Below, piece by piece: positions 10,883 to 22,467 of a stretch of 64,000 nucleotides of DNA. The stretch is from Bursaphelenchus xylophilus (taxonomy: Eukaryota; Nematoda; Chromadorea; Rhabditida; Aphelenchoididae): positions 6,510,001 to 6,574,000 of the forward strand of contig CAJFCV020000002.1 of NCBI GenBank assembly GCA_904066235.2. Direction: 5' to 3'. The position numbers and the translations under genes are program-made. Position 1 is the first letter of the stretch, and every line of letters begins with the position of its first letter. The notes under the pieces are model-generated. The model saw nothing but the letters and a program-made list of their open reading frames with translations, was not told the origin of the DNA and made no database searches.

Positions 10883-12329
10883 TTACGCAATTTTTTGGCC
10901 GATGGAATTCTGACATAGTTGGAGGAGGAATTGGGAGGCAATCATGGCGTTATCCACAGGCTCCGGGGACTCTAAAGCCATTGCGGAGTCCCGGAGGACG
11001 GCACTCCATTGCTCCAGATTCCCCGTTCCCAAGGACTTTCTGAATCTGGCCCTTCGATTGGAAAACCAGACCTGGATCTTGTTTTCGGAGAGGCCTGTCT
11101 CTGCTGAAAGGCGCTCTCTTTCCCCGGCATCTGGATAGGAATTGTTTTGAAAGGCCCGTTCCAGGCGTTCCAACTGCTCCGGTGCAAACCAGGTCCGGCT
11201 TCGTCGATGGGTTGGTGGACTTTTCTGGTGCTCTGGAAAGGACAATTAAGTCTTCAAAGTGACGATCCCACCGTTAAATCGCGATTAGCGACAACCCCTA
11301 ATTGTGTTTACTGTACTTTTAATGGCTTTTAGGAACGCAAATCGTTTCAGCGACAAAACTTGGATGCCAATTAAAAGACGGACAATGTTATACTAGTTAG
11401 GGTTTAATTAGATGTCCGATGACACTCACCTTGTTCGGAGAGGATGTTACAGATACTGTGTTTGAGAGAGGAGCTGCGACTTCCTTCATCCTTGATAATC
11501 TTTGCGACAATCTGAGTCGAGGGCAGGTCATTTCGGTTACAAATTCCCTGAGTGAGTAATGAACTTCGTATTTTAGAAGCAGAAAGGTCCGGGCGACTCC
11601 TGTGGACCCCAATAATATGCTTTTCTATGTTTTCTGAGATCTTTTTGGCCTCACTGGCTGAGTTTACTTGGCCTGGGACTACTGTTCCTGTCTCTGCATA
11701 TCGATATAAAATTTTGGAAACGCAACCATGGGATACCCGGAGCTGTCGACTGATGTGGCACGGCCTGAAAAAACGTAGTACTAGTCCGCTCGTAAAGTCG
11801 CTAGAGTGATTTTTGACGTTTGCACTGTGCGGAAAAAGTCATGGTGCGAGCGACGGCGAACCAAAATTTCACAGTGCAAAGTGAATTTTTGTTCTTGCAC
11901 AGTGCATGTCGTGGAAATCACTCCACGACTTTACGAAGAGACTAGTAGTGGAGGGATTGCCAAGCTTACTTCACGCCTTTGGCTGCTAATTCAACAATCT
12001 GAAGTCGAACATGGTGGGGTAAGGGGCGACCATTTATGAAAACACCGCCCAATTGATTGACACGGCCCTGAAAAATGAAATAATTAAGAAAAATACGATG
12101 CTCGAATAAAGTTTGTCCCCTCAGATATTACGGTAATTCCCTCCAATTCTAATTAAAGGTCATCCGTCCTAATTAAAGGCAAACAAAGATCCCAGAAATC
12201 CGTTGATTGTAACTCGATTACCTGCCCCATAATATTTGTAAATGTAAGAGGTGTGAGGGAAGGGGAGCTGGAGGAGGTCGAGGAATCACTGGATTGCCCC
12301 AGCGATGAGCCATTCGAATCAGAATCCAT
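10883..12329 (-). CDS. Pax3/7-like paired-domain and homeodomain transcription factor (copy A)
   Basis: Four exons on the minus strand (12329-12222, 12067-11970, 11764-11430, 11232-10883) join in frame to 296 residues. A Ser-rich leader is followed by a full paired domain: [17 protein letters not shown], then [19 protein letters not shown], then the second subdomain with [15 protein letters not shown]. An octapeptide-like [10 protein letters not shown] follows. The homeodomain in the last exon has WFSNRRAR, with Ser at position 50 as in Pax-class homeodomains. Paired domain, octapeptide trace and full homeodomain together point to the Pax3/7 group. It would act as a nuclear DNA-binding regulator in development. 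The 205-nt intron between the two halves of the first subdomain carries a MITE. The usual GGSKPR linker is replaced by VNSASEAKK. Symbol left empty because a second related gene lies next to it. Confidence 0.93.
11781..11945. mobile_element. 165-bp MITE in Pax copy A intron
   Basis: The termini CTAGTCCGCTCGTAAAGTCG and, from the other side, CTAGTCTCTTCGTAAAGTCG form a long imperfect terminal inverted repeat extending inward through GTGATTT and GCACTGTG. TA flanks both ends (11779-11780 and 11946-11947). It lies wholly inside the intron 11765-11969. A related copy lies at 58206-58373 in the opposite orientation. No coding capacity. Confidence 0.82.
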
Positions 12330-15016
12330 TTCTCCAAATGCCTGGAAAAGTAAAACTTTTTAAATCGGAAGGCGAAGGGGGCGGAGTTGGCGCGGTTTAC
12401 GGTATTTTTGTTTGATTTAAATTCGCTTCTGGAAGAGTTGGAATTAATCCATCTCATCCTGATTCCGCGCTATTTGCATGCGTAAAGAAGCATAAGAGCC
12501 TCATGTCATCGACGCGATGACATCTGATTATAGATACACAAATCATCAGCGCGACCTAAGGAGATCAAGAGCAAATCCTCTACTCTCTTGCCATACAGAT
12601 TATCAACAATCAGCGACTACAGTAATCTCACGTTAACAAATCCCATTGCAGGTTACTGAATTGAACTCTTTTAATCAGAGGAAAATGATCAATCAAATTT
12701 AAAATTTGGAAATGAACAAAAAGGAGCAATTTGAGCGGGATCGTTTTGTAAAAGTCGCATTACACGTACAAAATAAGGATATTTAAGGGCAAATACAAAT
12801 ACTGCACCGCTCTTCTAATTTAGATTTGTTACAATCCCATCTACTGGATGAGCCATACAATTTTACAATCTCCCTCCTACTCGTTGACTCTCAACGTTCA
12901 AGTTTATTAAAGCCAGAGGAGATTATTAAACATTTTATATGGGTATTGTGTATATCACAAGTGAGAAACGTAGTCGTTCAAAAGATTATATTGTTTTAAG
13001 TGGGCCAATTTAATCGACGGTATTTGGGTGGGAGAAAAGAAATGGTAAGGGGTAACAGCATGACCGTTATAAATGCCAATTCTAATTGCAATATGTGACA
13101 ACAGAAGCGCGGAATGGCCGACTTCATCAATGGTTGAATAGGTGTGTTGGTTGTTTTTGCAGGTTTTAAGGCCCTTCCTCTCATTCAATATTATCCATGC
13201 TAATTCGGATTGTCTTAAGGCCAAAGTGCGTCACAGGCTGGGCCAAGAAGAGGGCCGAAAAGAGGCTCTGGCCTGATTTCGGGGCCTTCCCGAATCTTCC
13301 CAAAGCGGCTCCAGTCCGTTAAAACCTGGTGAGGGTTATTTTCGCCCTACGGGGATAACTTTTCTAAACCGATTGCGTAATTTTTGACGTCTTTAACACA
13401 GAAATATTGTACATGACGAGGCCGTAAAACCGAATTTGAATATTGCCGGAAAGAACTTATGCAGAATACGAAGCAAAATATCCGTAATGACAGAGAATTA
13501 TCATCTGCACCATATATACAATTTGGAGAATAGAAACTTGGAGCATCAAAAGTTAAGGTCAAAGGTTCCAATGATCCACCTACAAACGTATCAAATGCAC
13601 GTTATGTACCCTCCAAAGCCATGCATTTGTAGTTTGTAATGTAGAGTAAAATAGGTCAAGAGAGGCCACAAGTTGCAGCATTTATTCTCTCAAATATCAA
13701 AATTAAAATTATGAACTCTGAAGAATAGGAAACCAAAACGAAACTATTAAGAAGGTTGTTGTCATCGTTCCCAGAGAATTCATATTCCGATTTCCGATAT
13801 TTTCTTAATTCTTCCGTTCTCAGATCGAAAATGATTTACTCAAAATGAAGGAACCCAAGGCTGAATTTGATTGGAGATGGACGGAAATTAGTCATTTGTA
13901 TTCAAGGCTTAATTACACGGAGAATGAGGGAGTCTCCCTACTGTATGACACCATATTTATTGCGCTTTATTTATATTTTGCAAATTATTCGTAAAAGCGA
14001 ATTTATTGAAAGGATATTATTTCCGAAGTGGAAATGACGTCATCATGACTGTTGTGTTTCCCAATGTCATTGCGAGATGTGTAAACGATGCTCGTTAAAG
14101 TCTTGGGAATCCGTTTATCAGTCATCCAACTCCGTATCATAAATAAACTTTGCGCCTCTCATTAATTACTTTTATCGCTCCGCCTAAGGGGCTTGAGAAC
14201 CGGCACAAGTGACAAAAAAAGTGCGGATTTTCGCGCCTTTGGAGAGTCGTTAAGATGACAAATGGCTGGAATGAAGGTCGTCGATGATCTGTCGACTCAT
14301 TTATTGACTCTCTCGATCTCGGTCGATTATTCAATTGGCCTTAATTGAGGTCAAATTCTCTCGTTTTGTCACCTTATTCATTAGCTAATCTCTCGTCTCT
14401 CCGAATGGCCGTCCGCTAACCGCAATATAAGATTATCGTGATACCACCCGTCGCTATTAATATCCCTCCATTCGAATCGTCGCGCACTCATTAAACTGAT
14501 TTTTTTATCGATATTTACCGTTACAGTAGCCTTTTTTACGAGTTTAAGGGTTTTGTTTTATTAGTCATTAAATTAATTCAAAATATAAATGTGAGATTAT
14601 GTTATCACAACAGCAAGTGAAACCTCTAAGGGGGATTTTGAAGGACCCACAGCAACATTTACTCTAGTGTACATTCAAATCAAAAATTTTCGCGTGTTTC
14701 AAAAAATTCCCCGCATAATCCGTCATTTTGTATACATTGTGGAAATTTATATAACCGGCTATCAATTTGCTTTTGAAGCAGAGTTTTGAAAATTACCGAT
14801 TTTTCAGATTTCGCAGAATACGAAATGACGGAATACGCATAGAACTTCGGAAAAAAATGAATTTACATTAGAAAAAGAAGCCGTCGGGTTCTTTAAACCA
14901 TTGTGATGACAGAATCACGCCAAAATTACTGTAAAATAGAAATCATTTGTTTGGTTGGGGGATGGAGATCCGAGTTTGTGATGTCAGATTGGTAGATCAG
15001 GGTTGTAAAGCGACTT
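12330..15016. other. Intergenic region between the two Pax genes
   Basis: No exon is supported on either strand over 2.7 kb. Open frames here (for example 12955-13224 and 13347-13571 minus) lack homology, splice support and signal sequences. The span contains mixed unique sequence and some GC-rich patches (13240-13330). As the upstream side of copy A and downstream side of copy B, it is where cis-regulatory elements of these developmental genes would be expected, but I cannot point to a specific site. Confidence 0.45.
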
Positions 15017-16746
15017 TTAAGATGAGTAAAGCGGATCTTGGAGACCGTTGAATAACAGGGGTTTTGGGATTGGATAAAGAGGAAGTGTGGGAAAAACTGT
15101 AGGGAACGAAGGATTCTGCAGTTGGAGGAACTGTTGAATCAGCTGAGGATTGAACTTGAAGTAGGAAGTAGGGTCGGGGCTCATGGTGGAAGTTGTCAGG
15201 GTCTTCCGAAGACGGGCTCGACGGTTACTAAACCACACCTGAACAAAATAAAAAGTTTGTTTAAGTAATAGATAATTAATGCTTACCCCAATCTTGTCTT
15301 GACTGAGCCCTGTCAATCGGCTAACTTCCTCCTTCTCCGCAGCACTGGGATACGAACTTTTGCCATAAAATCTCTCGAGAATATCGATCTGTTCTTGCGA
15401 GAAATTGGTCCGACTTCTGGAACCGTTTGAACTTGTTGGAGATTCTAATTGATATCTCGACTCTGAAAGACAGAAAGTGTCAAAAAGTTGGATCAGATTA
15501 GATTAGTTACAAGATATAATCTGCCGCTAAAAGGTTTACCGCAAAGCCGCCGCCCTGTCAGCGCTTGACACCTAGTTGGACATCTCCGCTTGAAACCCTC
15601 TCAAACGCCGCTCCTTGTAATCAATTATCAGAAAGGGTCAACTTCTCGCTTCCTACCGGGAAGAGAGAGGGCAGATGGGCGAGAACGTGGAAGAGCGACA
15701 AGATTGTGCAATTAAAGTGCGGGCCAATATTTGTATAAGATAATCTAAAACAAGTCAATCCACACCCTTTTCTTGTCTATCGCCGCGCTTCCGGATTAAA
15801 TCGACGCAATCTCGCCATCGCCCAGCCGGCAGATGGCGTTTGACAGCGATCGGGTACTGTAATCTCGTCAAACACAACTTGAATCAACTTGTTATCTAAC
15901 AGACTAATTAGGGGCGACCAAATAACAAGACTCTTAATTAGACCGCTTTCCACTTACTACCGTATTACCTCAGTTTCTTATAAAAATTTGTTGATACTCA
16001 CCAGTCGAATTGTTTTGAATTCCCAGGATGTTTTCAATCGAATGGTTTAGTTTCTTGTCACTGTTTGTCGGACTGATCGGAGTTCCACATTCCCTTGGGG
16101 ATCGGGAATGACCAATAAGACCTCTCGACTTCAGATGTCTTGTAATCGAGTTTACTGTAGGTACAGTATCCCGAGTACAATGCCCAGAATGGATAAGGTG
16201 TTGCTGTATGTCCAAACTGGAGCTGGATGGATTCATTTCTTTGAATTCGAAGATCTGTCGCTCCACACTTTGCACGATCTGTCGTTTCCTCGGGTTTCCG
16301 CCAATCTGGAATCCGTAAAAATCATTAGTTAAAGAGTACTGTGACACCGACTCATTTGTCAGCGGAACGGCGGACATTCGCGGTGGGGGATTTCATTGTT
16401 TTGGGGATTCGAATTTTTGAAAAGTTTTTTACCTGTCCGGGTGCGACCGAGCCCGTTTCGTTGAAGCGATTCAGGATCTTGGACACGGCACCATGGGAAA
16501 TCTTCAGCTGACGACTGATGACACATGGTCTGAAATCAAATACGTTAGTAATCTTTATTTTAAAAGAGAAAGCGACTTCAAAATTACTCACTTTATTCCT
16601 TGATTATGCATGTTGACAATGGCAATTCTCATCGAATTGGGCAGCGGTTTCCCATTAATATAATGCCCTCCCAATTGATTGACCCTCTTCTGTCCCATTA
16701 TGGTTGCAATCTCATGGCTCTTGGTTTCCGAGAAAGGGACCTTCAT
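15017..16746 (-). CDS. Pax3/7-like transcription factor with octapeptide (copy B)
   Basis: Five minus-strand exons (16746-16592, 16529-16433, 16305-16002, 15462-15287, 15238-15017) join in frame to 317 residues. The paired domain reads [19 protein letters not shown], then [19 protein letters not shown], then [13 protein letters not shown] and a second subdomain with [18 protein letters not shown] clear octapeptide HSIENILGI follows. The homeodomain spans the 15286-15239 intron and ends [11 protein letters not shown] with Ser50. It is more diverged than copy A: the recognition helix begins DKIGVWF, with Gly at position 46 where Gln or Lys is usual. The tail is rich in Phe, Pro and Leu. An acceptor at 16768-16770 just upstream suggests a 5' leader intron or trans-splicing; an in-frame upstream coding exon cannot be excluded. 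The octapeptide plus full homeodomain supports Pax3/7. Confidence 0.92.
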
Positions 16747-16769
16747 CGTCTTTCTTTTCCCGTCACGCT

Positions 16770-18135
16770 GAAAACAAAAAAGTTGTTGAAACGATGCTCG
16801 GAAACTCGATGATGACACGCGTCTCTGTCTCCAATCACCATTCCTACCGTAACCCTTGCCCGCTTTTCACGGTTGTGATACGCATTCAGAACCCTATCAA
16901 TCTACAACAAAGCTGATAAGACTGATTAGGGCGATGGAAAAAGGGAAGGGAATTCTTCTAAAGTTAATTAACAATTTCCGAGTTATCCCATGAAGGTAGT
17001 GTTACAGTATGCCCAAAACGGATGGTAAACGAAAAAGAAAAAGCAAAAACGATTTTCAAAAAACTTTACTCCAAATAAAACTTTTTTAGAAGCTATCTCG
17101 ACGAAACGGATTACTCTGAAAAAAGATACAGTAATGCATGCATATCGCTGATATTAAGATATTAGCCTTGACACGATCAAAAGGCGAAAGGTCCGTCTAA
17201 ATTCTGATTTGGCATTCACCGCAATTGATCCAAAAAAGGGGGCGGGGAAGGAAAGGTGTGAAACAAGTGAGAGAGTGAGGAGCGATGGTTCCGACCATGT
17301 TAATCGAATTTGAATGGAATGAATACCATCTATCTTATCAGCTATCTGACCTTAAAAGAAAGCCGATCCAGGAGTTTCTACAGAAATATCCCCGGGCCAC
17401 GTTATGTCACCTGAAATTGATCTTGTTTATTGTTTGACCTGACAATCGCCCTTTGAAGAGCGTTGCATAACATACAGTGGCGTCATTGTAGACGCCCTTT
17501 TAAAAATCGCCGCCTCAAAAACAAAATGAAGCCTGAAGCAAATTTCTGCGTAGGCAGAACGGACGTGAATTTTCTGCTCCAATTTCAACCGAATATAATA
17601 GATCAAGGGAAAGTGCCGCTAATAAAGAGAAACACGATTTTAACAGAAATTAGTATACGGTAACACGGACATGACCTATTGTCGTCAACCGCCCGCGTAC
17701 GCTGACAACATCAATCACGTTTTCGTTTTGATATAACACATAAAAAATGAGGAAGTTGTTACCTATCAAGAGAATGATGACTTAACTTGATGAGACCACC
17801 CATTGACGGAATCCGAGTAATTCTCAACGCTTTTCTCAAGAGCGTTAATGAAGAAAAAGTTAACGATGTCAACTGGATGGATTCAGAATCCTTTTCTATC
17901 GTGGTTTCAAAAGATCGTGGAGATCAGCGACTCCATGGCCGTGCGTGCACTCAACAATGTGGTCGTATCCATCTCCATTCCCAAGAAAAACCGTCGCCAT
18001 CAATTTCAATTCCTTTGAATGGGCGGTTAAAACAATCCATTTTTGGGGCGATCGAGTGCGAAAAAACAATAAAATTAATTTTTATTTAATCACAAAAAAG
18101 ATGAAATATACGAATCTCCGTTATGTTAAGTTAAT
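16770..18135. other. Upstream region of Pax copy B, no gene seen
   Basis: Open frames at 17463-17663 and 17787-18089 (plus) have no signal, splice chain or similarity that I can support. The region probably holds the promoter of Pax copy B and the 3' flank of TMEM9. Confidence 0.4.
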
Positions 18136-19048
18136 TTAGTTGAGGATCGTGTGGTCGGACATTACTTTCCGTCGTTGTTCTTGCACATCTGACTTCCATT
18201 TGGAGGTCTTATCTTCCACTTTATCAAGTACACTGACTGCTTTTTGCTGCACCTTAAGAGGTATGGACCCATTCGTATCTACAGTTGGCTCACCAAAAAT
18301 ATTATCTTCTATCTGCAATACAGTTGGTAATTGTTTCCCTTTACATTGCATACCTCATCATCTTGACGTTTATATGTCACCGACAGTTTCCTTCGTTTAA
18401 ACATTGGGTCCAGTATGGTTAAGAATAACATATATGACCCGAGAAGTGCCAACACACATATCACAAAGATTACAACTACCTGAAGTGTCACAGAATTATT
18501 CTACAATATTAGACGAATACTGTATAAATCTATGACACAAATCAATCGCGTCCCTCAAACGCCCATAAAACCAAATGCTAAAAGACTGGTTTGCATAACC
18601 AATGACTTTGAATACAGTACCGATATACATCACACCTTCGAAAGGCAATAAAATTAATTTTAAATCAATCAACTGTTACCTTGAGCAATATTGTGTTCCG
18701 TGATTCAAAACGACAATCACAGTTGGCCAGGAAAGCATCCAAATGAGAGCTGTCTACTACACCTTTCACGGAGACTTTAACCACATTTTGCGGATTGCTA
18801 AAGTAATAAATATACTTGAAAAGGATACACATACCAATTAGATGACAAAACGTTTGTTTTTGTATAATACCGCCGCTTGTTATCTGTGCTATTGGGTCCT
18901 GCGAAATATTTTGTGCTTGGACATGTACATCTGCATCTTGAATCTTCAAAGTTTGCCTAAAAAGAATAAAAAAATACATGAAATACCTTACCTCAACCAA
19001 CTTAACACTTAATATGACAAACAACAGTATAAGTACCTCAGATTTCAT
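18136..19048 (-). CDS. TMEM9: TMEM9 family endolysosomal membrane protein
   Basis: Five exons (19048-18992, 18956-18835, 18797-18680, 18479-18354, 18312-18136) give 199 residues with phases agreeing at every junction. Residues 1-19 are a signal peptide. A Cys-rich lumenal segment follows (SRCRCTCPS, then ANCDCRFESRNTI). One membrane helix (VVVIFVICVLALLGSYMLF) leads to LDPMFKRRK. The cytosolic tail ends with VLDKVEDKTSKWKSDVQEQR, the conserved TMEM9 tail. Human TMEM9 is 183 residues. TMEM9 proteins sit in late endosomes and lysosomes and have been linked to V-ATPase assembly and CLC transporters. The gene is divergent from DNAJC11, 212 bp apart. Confidence 0.93.
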
Positions 19049-19260
19049 AGCATTGATCGTGAAGGTTATCAATCGAAAAACAAAAAATTTTCCGTGAAAT
19101 AACGTTATGCCAGCTCATTGTTTTCGTCTCAGGGCGTCCGCCTCATAAAAAAATAAATATTAAATTTTAAAATATTTTTCGAAGTTCTTCTAATTGTTGC
19201 GGCGTTTGCAACTGGTAGTCAGTAGTCTACTAAACTATAGAAATCTTTTTGTGTAGTTGA
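19049..19260. promoter_or_regulatory. Shared upstream region of TMEM9 and DNAJC11
   Basis: The start codons of two divergent genes lie 212 bp apart, so both promoters must overlap or share this AT-rich segment. No defined TATA or factor site is claimed. Confidence 0.6.
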
Positions 19261-21769
19261 ATGTCAATTTCATCAAGTGATTCCCTTTTCGAGGATGACG
19301 AAAATGTTTTGGTTGAGGAGAAAGAAGAAATCGACTATTACGCCGTTTTGAACGTTCCTCGTGATGTAAGTTATATTGAAGAATATTTTTTATTTAAATT
19401 TAGGCTTCTTCAGAGGACATTAACAAGGCCTATAAGGCCAGATGTTTATTATTTCATCCCGACCGACATACTGATCCTAAGGCTCAAAAGGATGCAGAAA
19501 AGGTATTCGTCGTTGTCCGAAAAGCTCATGAAAGTAAGTACTAGTGCATTCGAGTTTATGTTTAGCCTTATCTGATCCTGAGAAGCGTGCCATTTATGAT
19601 GCTGTTGGATTGAGAGGCCTGGAGATGCAAGGATGGCAGCTTGTGTCTAAATCAAACAATGCTGAGAATATTAGAAAGGAATACGAGTTTCTGAAGAAAC
19701 TAAGGGACACTGAGGTTATGATTCAACGATCACATCCGACTGGTGCTTTTAATGTCAAAATTAATGCAGCTGGACTTTTCTGCGAAGAAGAAGAAGACAG
19801 GTTTCCACCGTATTTGGTTGGTTTGAGTATAAACCAAGCGGTTGATACAGCGTTAACACCGAAGGATCGTTTTGGATTAGTGGGAAGAGTAAAGTCAGTA
19901 AATGGGCGAGGAGACGGCTCATTTGGAGCCAGCTGGAAACGGTCGCTTAATGCTTCTCTTCACTTTGAGGTAGGGTATTCATTGTTTTGTAATTAACCTA
20001 TATTTACAGACAAATGCAACAGTGGGACCGGATTCGGTGAGTGGTTTGGCCAAGCTTAGTAAGAGTATCTCCCCGAAAGTGATGGTTCAGTTAGCCCCGA
20101 CCGCTCAATTTATGCCCTCTACGGGCATTTATGATCTTTCATTGGCTTCAAGTAAGAATATTATTAAAAAAGTGTCGATGCACTTTTTCAGCTCTTTCTA
20201 TGTTTCTTTCCCCCAGTTGGCAAGGGTCTCTGTCGCTTAGCTATGGCTTAAAGAGTAGCTACATCTCTACAACCCTTATGAAAACCGAGCTAAATCATCC
20301 AAAATTCACTCTTAATCTGACGGTAAGTAGAATCAAACATGCCTTTTTATATTTTTCAGTTATCCCCTGCGAACTCTTTCATTCGTACAACTTACCATAA
20401 GCGGTACACTGATGATGATGGACACATGGAAATGAATGTGACCTTGAGTCCTTTCGGGGTTATTCCCTCAGTTTTATACGAGCGGAGGATCTCACGATAC
20501 TCGAAAGTTGCTTGTGGAATCACCGTTTCTTACCCTAACTGCGCTTTGATTGGAAAATTTAGGTAATATTCTACTTTTTTAAAATGTTAATTGACGGATT
20601 TAGGCTAAAAACTAGCTTGAATCATTATGAACTGAACGTTGTCCTCTGCGAGTCTCAAGATGAACTTGCAAGAAGTGTAATCTACGGAGTTGCTTTTCCT
20701 TACATCACTTACCATACCGCCAGGATTGTTTTTCGAAAGGCATTCAGTAGATTCGGCCGATTGTTTGATGATTCCGACCTTGAACAACAAGTAGATGAAG
20801 GAAAGAGAGAAGATTCGCAAAGGGTTATTAACCTCATGAGACCAACAGCAGACAGAATACAGAAGATTGAAGAACAGAAACATGGTCTAGTGATTTTGGA
20901 GGCAAAGTATGGCCAGATGGAAGGGGAGAATCCACAATACCCTATCCCAGGAGAGAGAGTCATCGATGTTACAGTACCCCTGCAAGCCATGGTCAATGAT
21001 TCACAACTCAGAATCTTCGCTGTTAAGGTATTCATTGACTGGTTAAGGAATTGTACTTACAGCTCACCACAAAAAAGCTGCGGTATATGCCATTCGAATG
21101 AGCTCAAAAAAAGGAAACGACTTATTTTTTTGGCTCTTGTAAAATCGAAACCTGAAGTTTACCCTTGAAACTATTGATGTTGATATTGTTTGATCTCTTA
21201 TGCGATGGGTTTTCGTACGAACTTTTATATACGGTTGTAAAAGAGGTAAATTTAGGTATCCGGCCTCTCACCCCTTGTACGTGCAATAATAATAGTCATA
21301 ACTTTATATTTTGAAATTATCCGTTTGTTTCGACATCTTTTGATAATTTTGAAAAATGCTAAGCGAAGCGCAAATGTTCCATTTATGGTTAACCGAAACG
21401 AATTCAGCAAAAACAAAGTTCTGTCTAACACAACTTTTTGAGCTCTCTCGAATGGTATATACCGCATATTGTTTTGTGATGGGGTGTCAGTACAGTGTGA
21501 ACTGGAAATTGATTATTATTAAACTTCTCATCGCTGATGCTTTGATTCCAGAGTCAGCTTACTGGGTTTTATGATCCTTGCCCAAGTGAAATGAAGATGT
21601 TGAAGGTGGTCTACAGATTCAGAGATCAACTTCATGCCGTAGTTGTCCCCGACGAACTTCCATTGAACATCCCGTTGGCATGTGAGTGTCTTTTTAACCT
21701 AAGGGTGTTTATTTTTTACCTTTGGCTTTAATTTGATTAATTTTTTCAGCCCACCGAGTTTCGCAATAG
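19261..21769 (+). CDS. DNAJC11: DnaJ homolog subfamily C member 11
   Basis: Nine exons (19261-19365, 19404-19533, 19566-19969, 20010-20151, 20192-20322, 20360-20562, 20604-21027, 21552-21681, 21750-21769) encode 562 residues, against 559 in human DNAJC11. The J domain lies at about residues 25-100: [11 protein letters not shown], the HPD tripeptide in [11 protein letters not shown], then [13 protein letters not shown]. The middle is a beta-rich DUF3395-type region, and the end has [12 protein letters not shown] and TGFYDPC, both conserved in the family. DNAJC11 is a mitochondrial protein associated with the MICOS and SAM complexes and cristae shape. Intron 7 is large (524 nt) compared with the others. 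In C. elegans I believe the counterpart is dnj-9. Confidence 0.95.
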
Positions 21770-22467
21770 AATAAAAGGAAAGACGTGAGTCCTTTCTATG
21801 ATTCATATGGAACTGAGATACAAACGGCTGGTCGGTCCATTGATAATATGAAATTGGGCTGGTTTATATCTGTGAGGGCGGGAGGAAACCCCAGAGGGAG
21901 AGAGCAGACATGGCCAAAGAGAATGCGCTTAGACACCTGAACAAAGAGCGAGTCTAACTCGCGCATTTTGAATCGATTTATTTTGTTTTTTCCGAATATT
22001 TTTTATCCAATTGATTTTTAGTTTTTATTTTGCAGAAAGCACTTCCGACATTCTTGCGGACAACTTTACTCGTTTTTTGTCGATCTTGAACCTTTTCACG
22101 TCATTTTATTTTTCGAAATGACGTGAAATTTTTCTCTCCCTCAGGGTGTTATTTTCTTATTTATCCTTGGCCATTAATTGGTATTGCTTACACACTAATT
22201 TCTTTTCAGGTCGGTCCCCTTCCACTTTAGGTCGTGATTAGGAAGTCGCAGTAATTTGTGTCGTTGGTAGTAATTAGCCTCATTTGTTGTTGAAATTTTA
22301 TTCCGGTGTTGTTCTTGTTGAGGAATAAACGGACCATCGATTTTATATTGTTTTTTTTTTTTTTGGAAATGCGTCGTCCCACGTGTGACTATTTCGTGTT
22401 TTTATATTAAAGGCCTTGTTGTATGTTAAAGGCCTAATATTTTTATATCTTGTTTTAGATATTAAAG
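21770..22467. other. Intergenic region with perfect hairpin
   Basis: No coding exon seen. A 13-bp perfect inverted repeat (22094-22106 with 22116-22128, containing CACGTCA and TGACGTG) could form a stem-loop or a palindromic bZIP-like binding site. A splice acceptor TTTTAG ends 10 bases before the BRI3 start codon, at 22457, indicating a 5' leader intron or trans-splicing. Confidence 0.5.

Noticed and set aside
20605..21035. Two long minus-strand frames (92 and 108 residues)
   Set aside because: They are antisense shadows of the large DNAJC11 exon 20604-21027.
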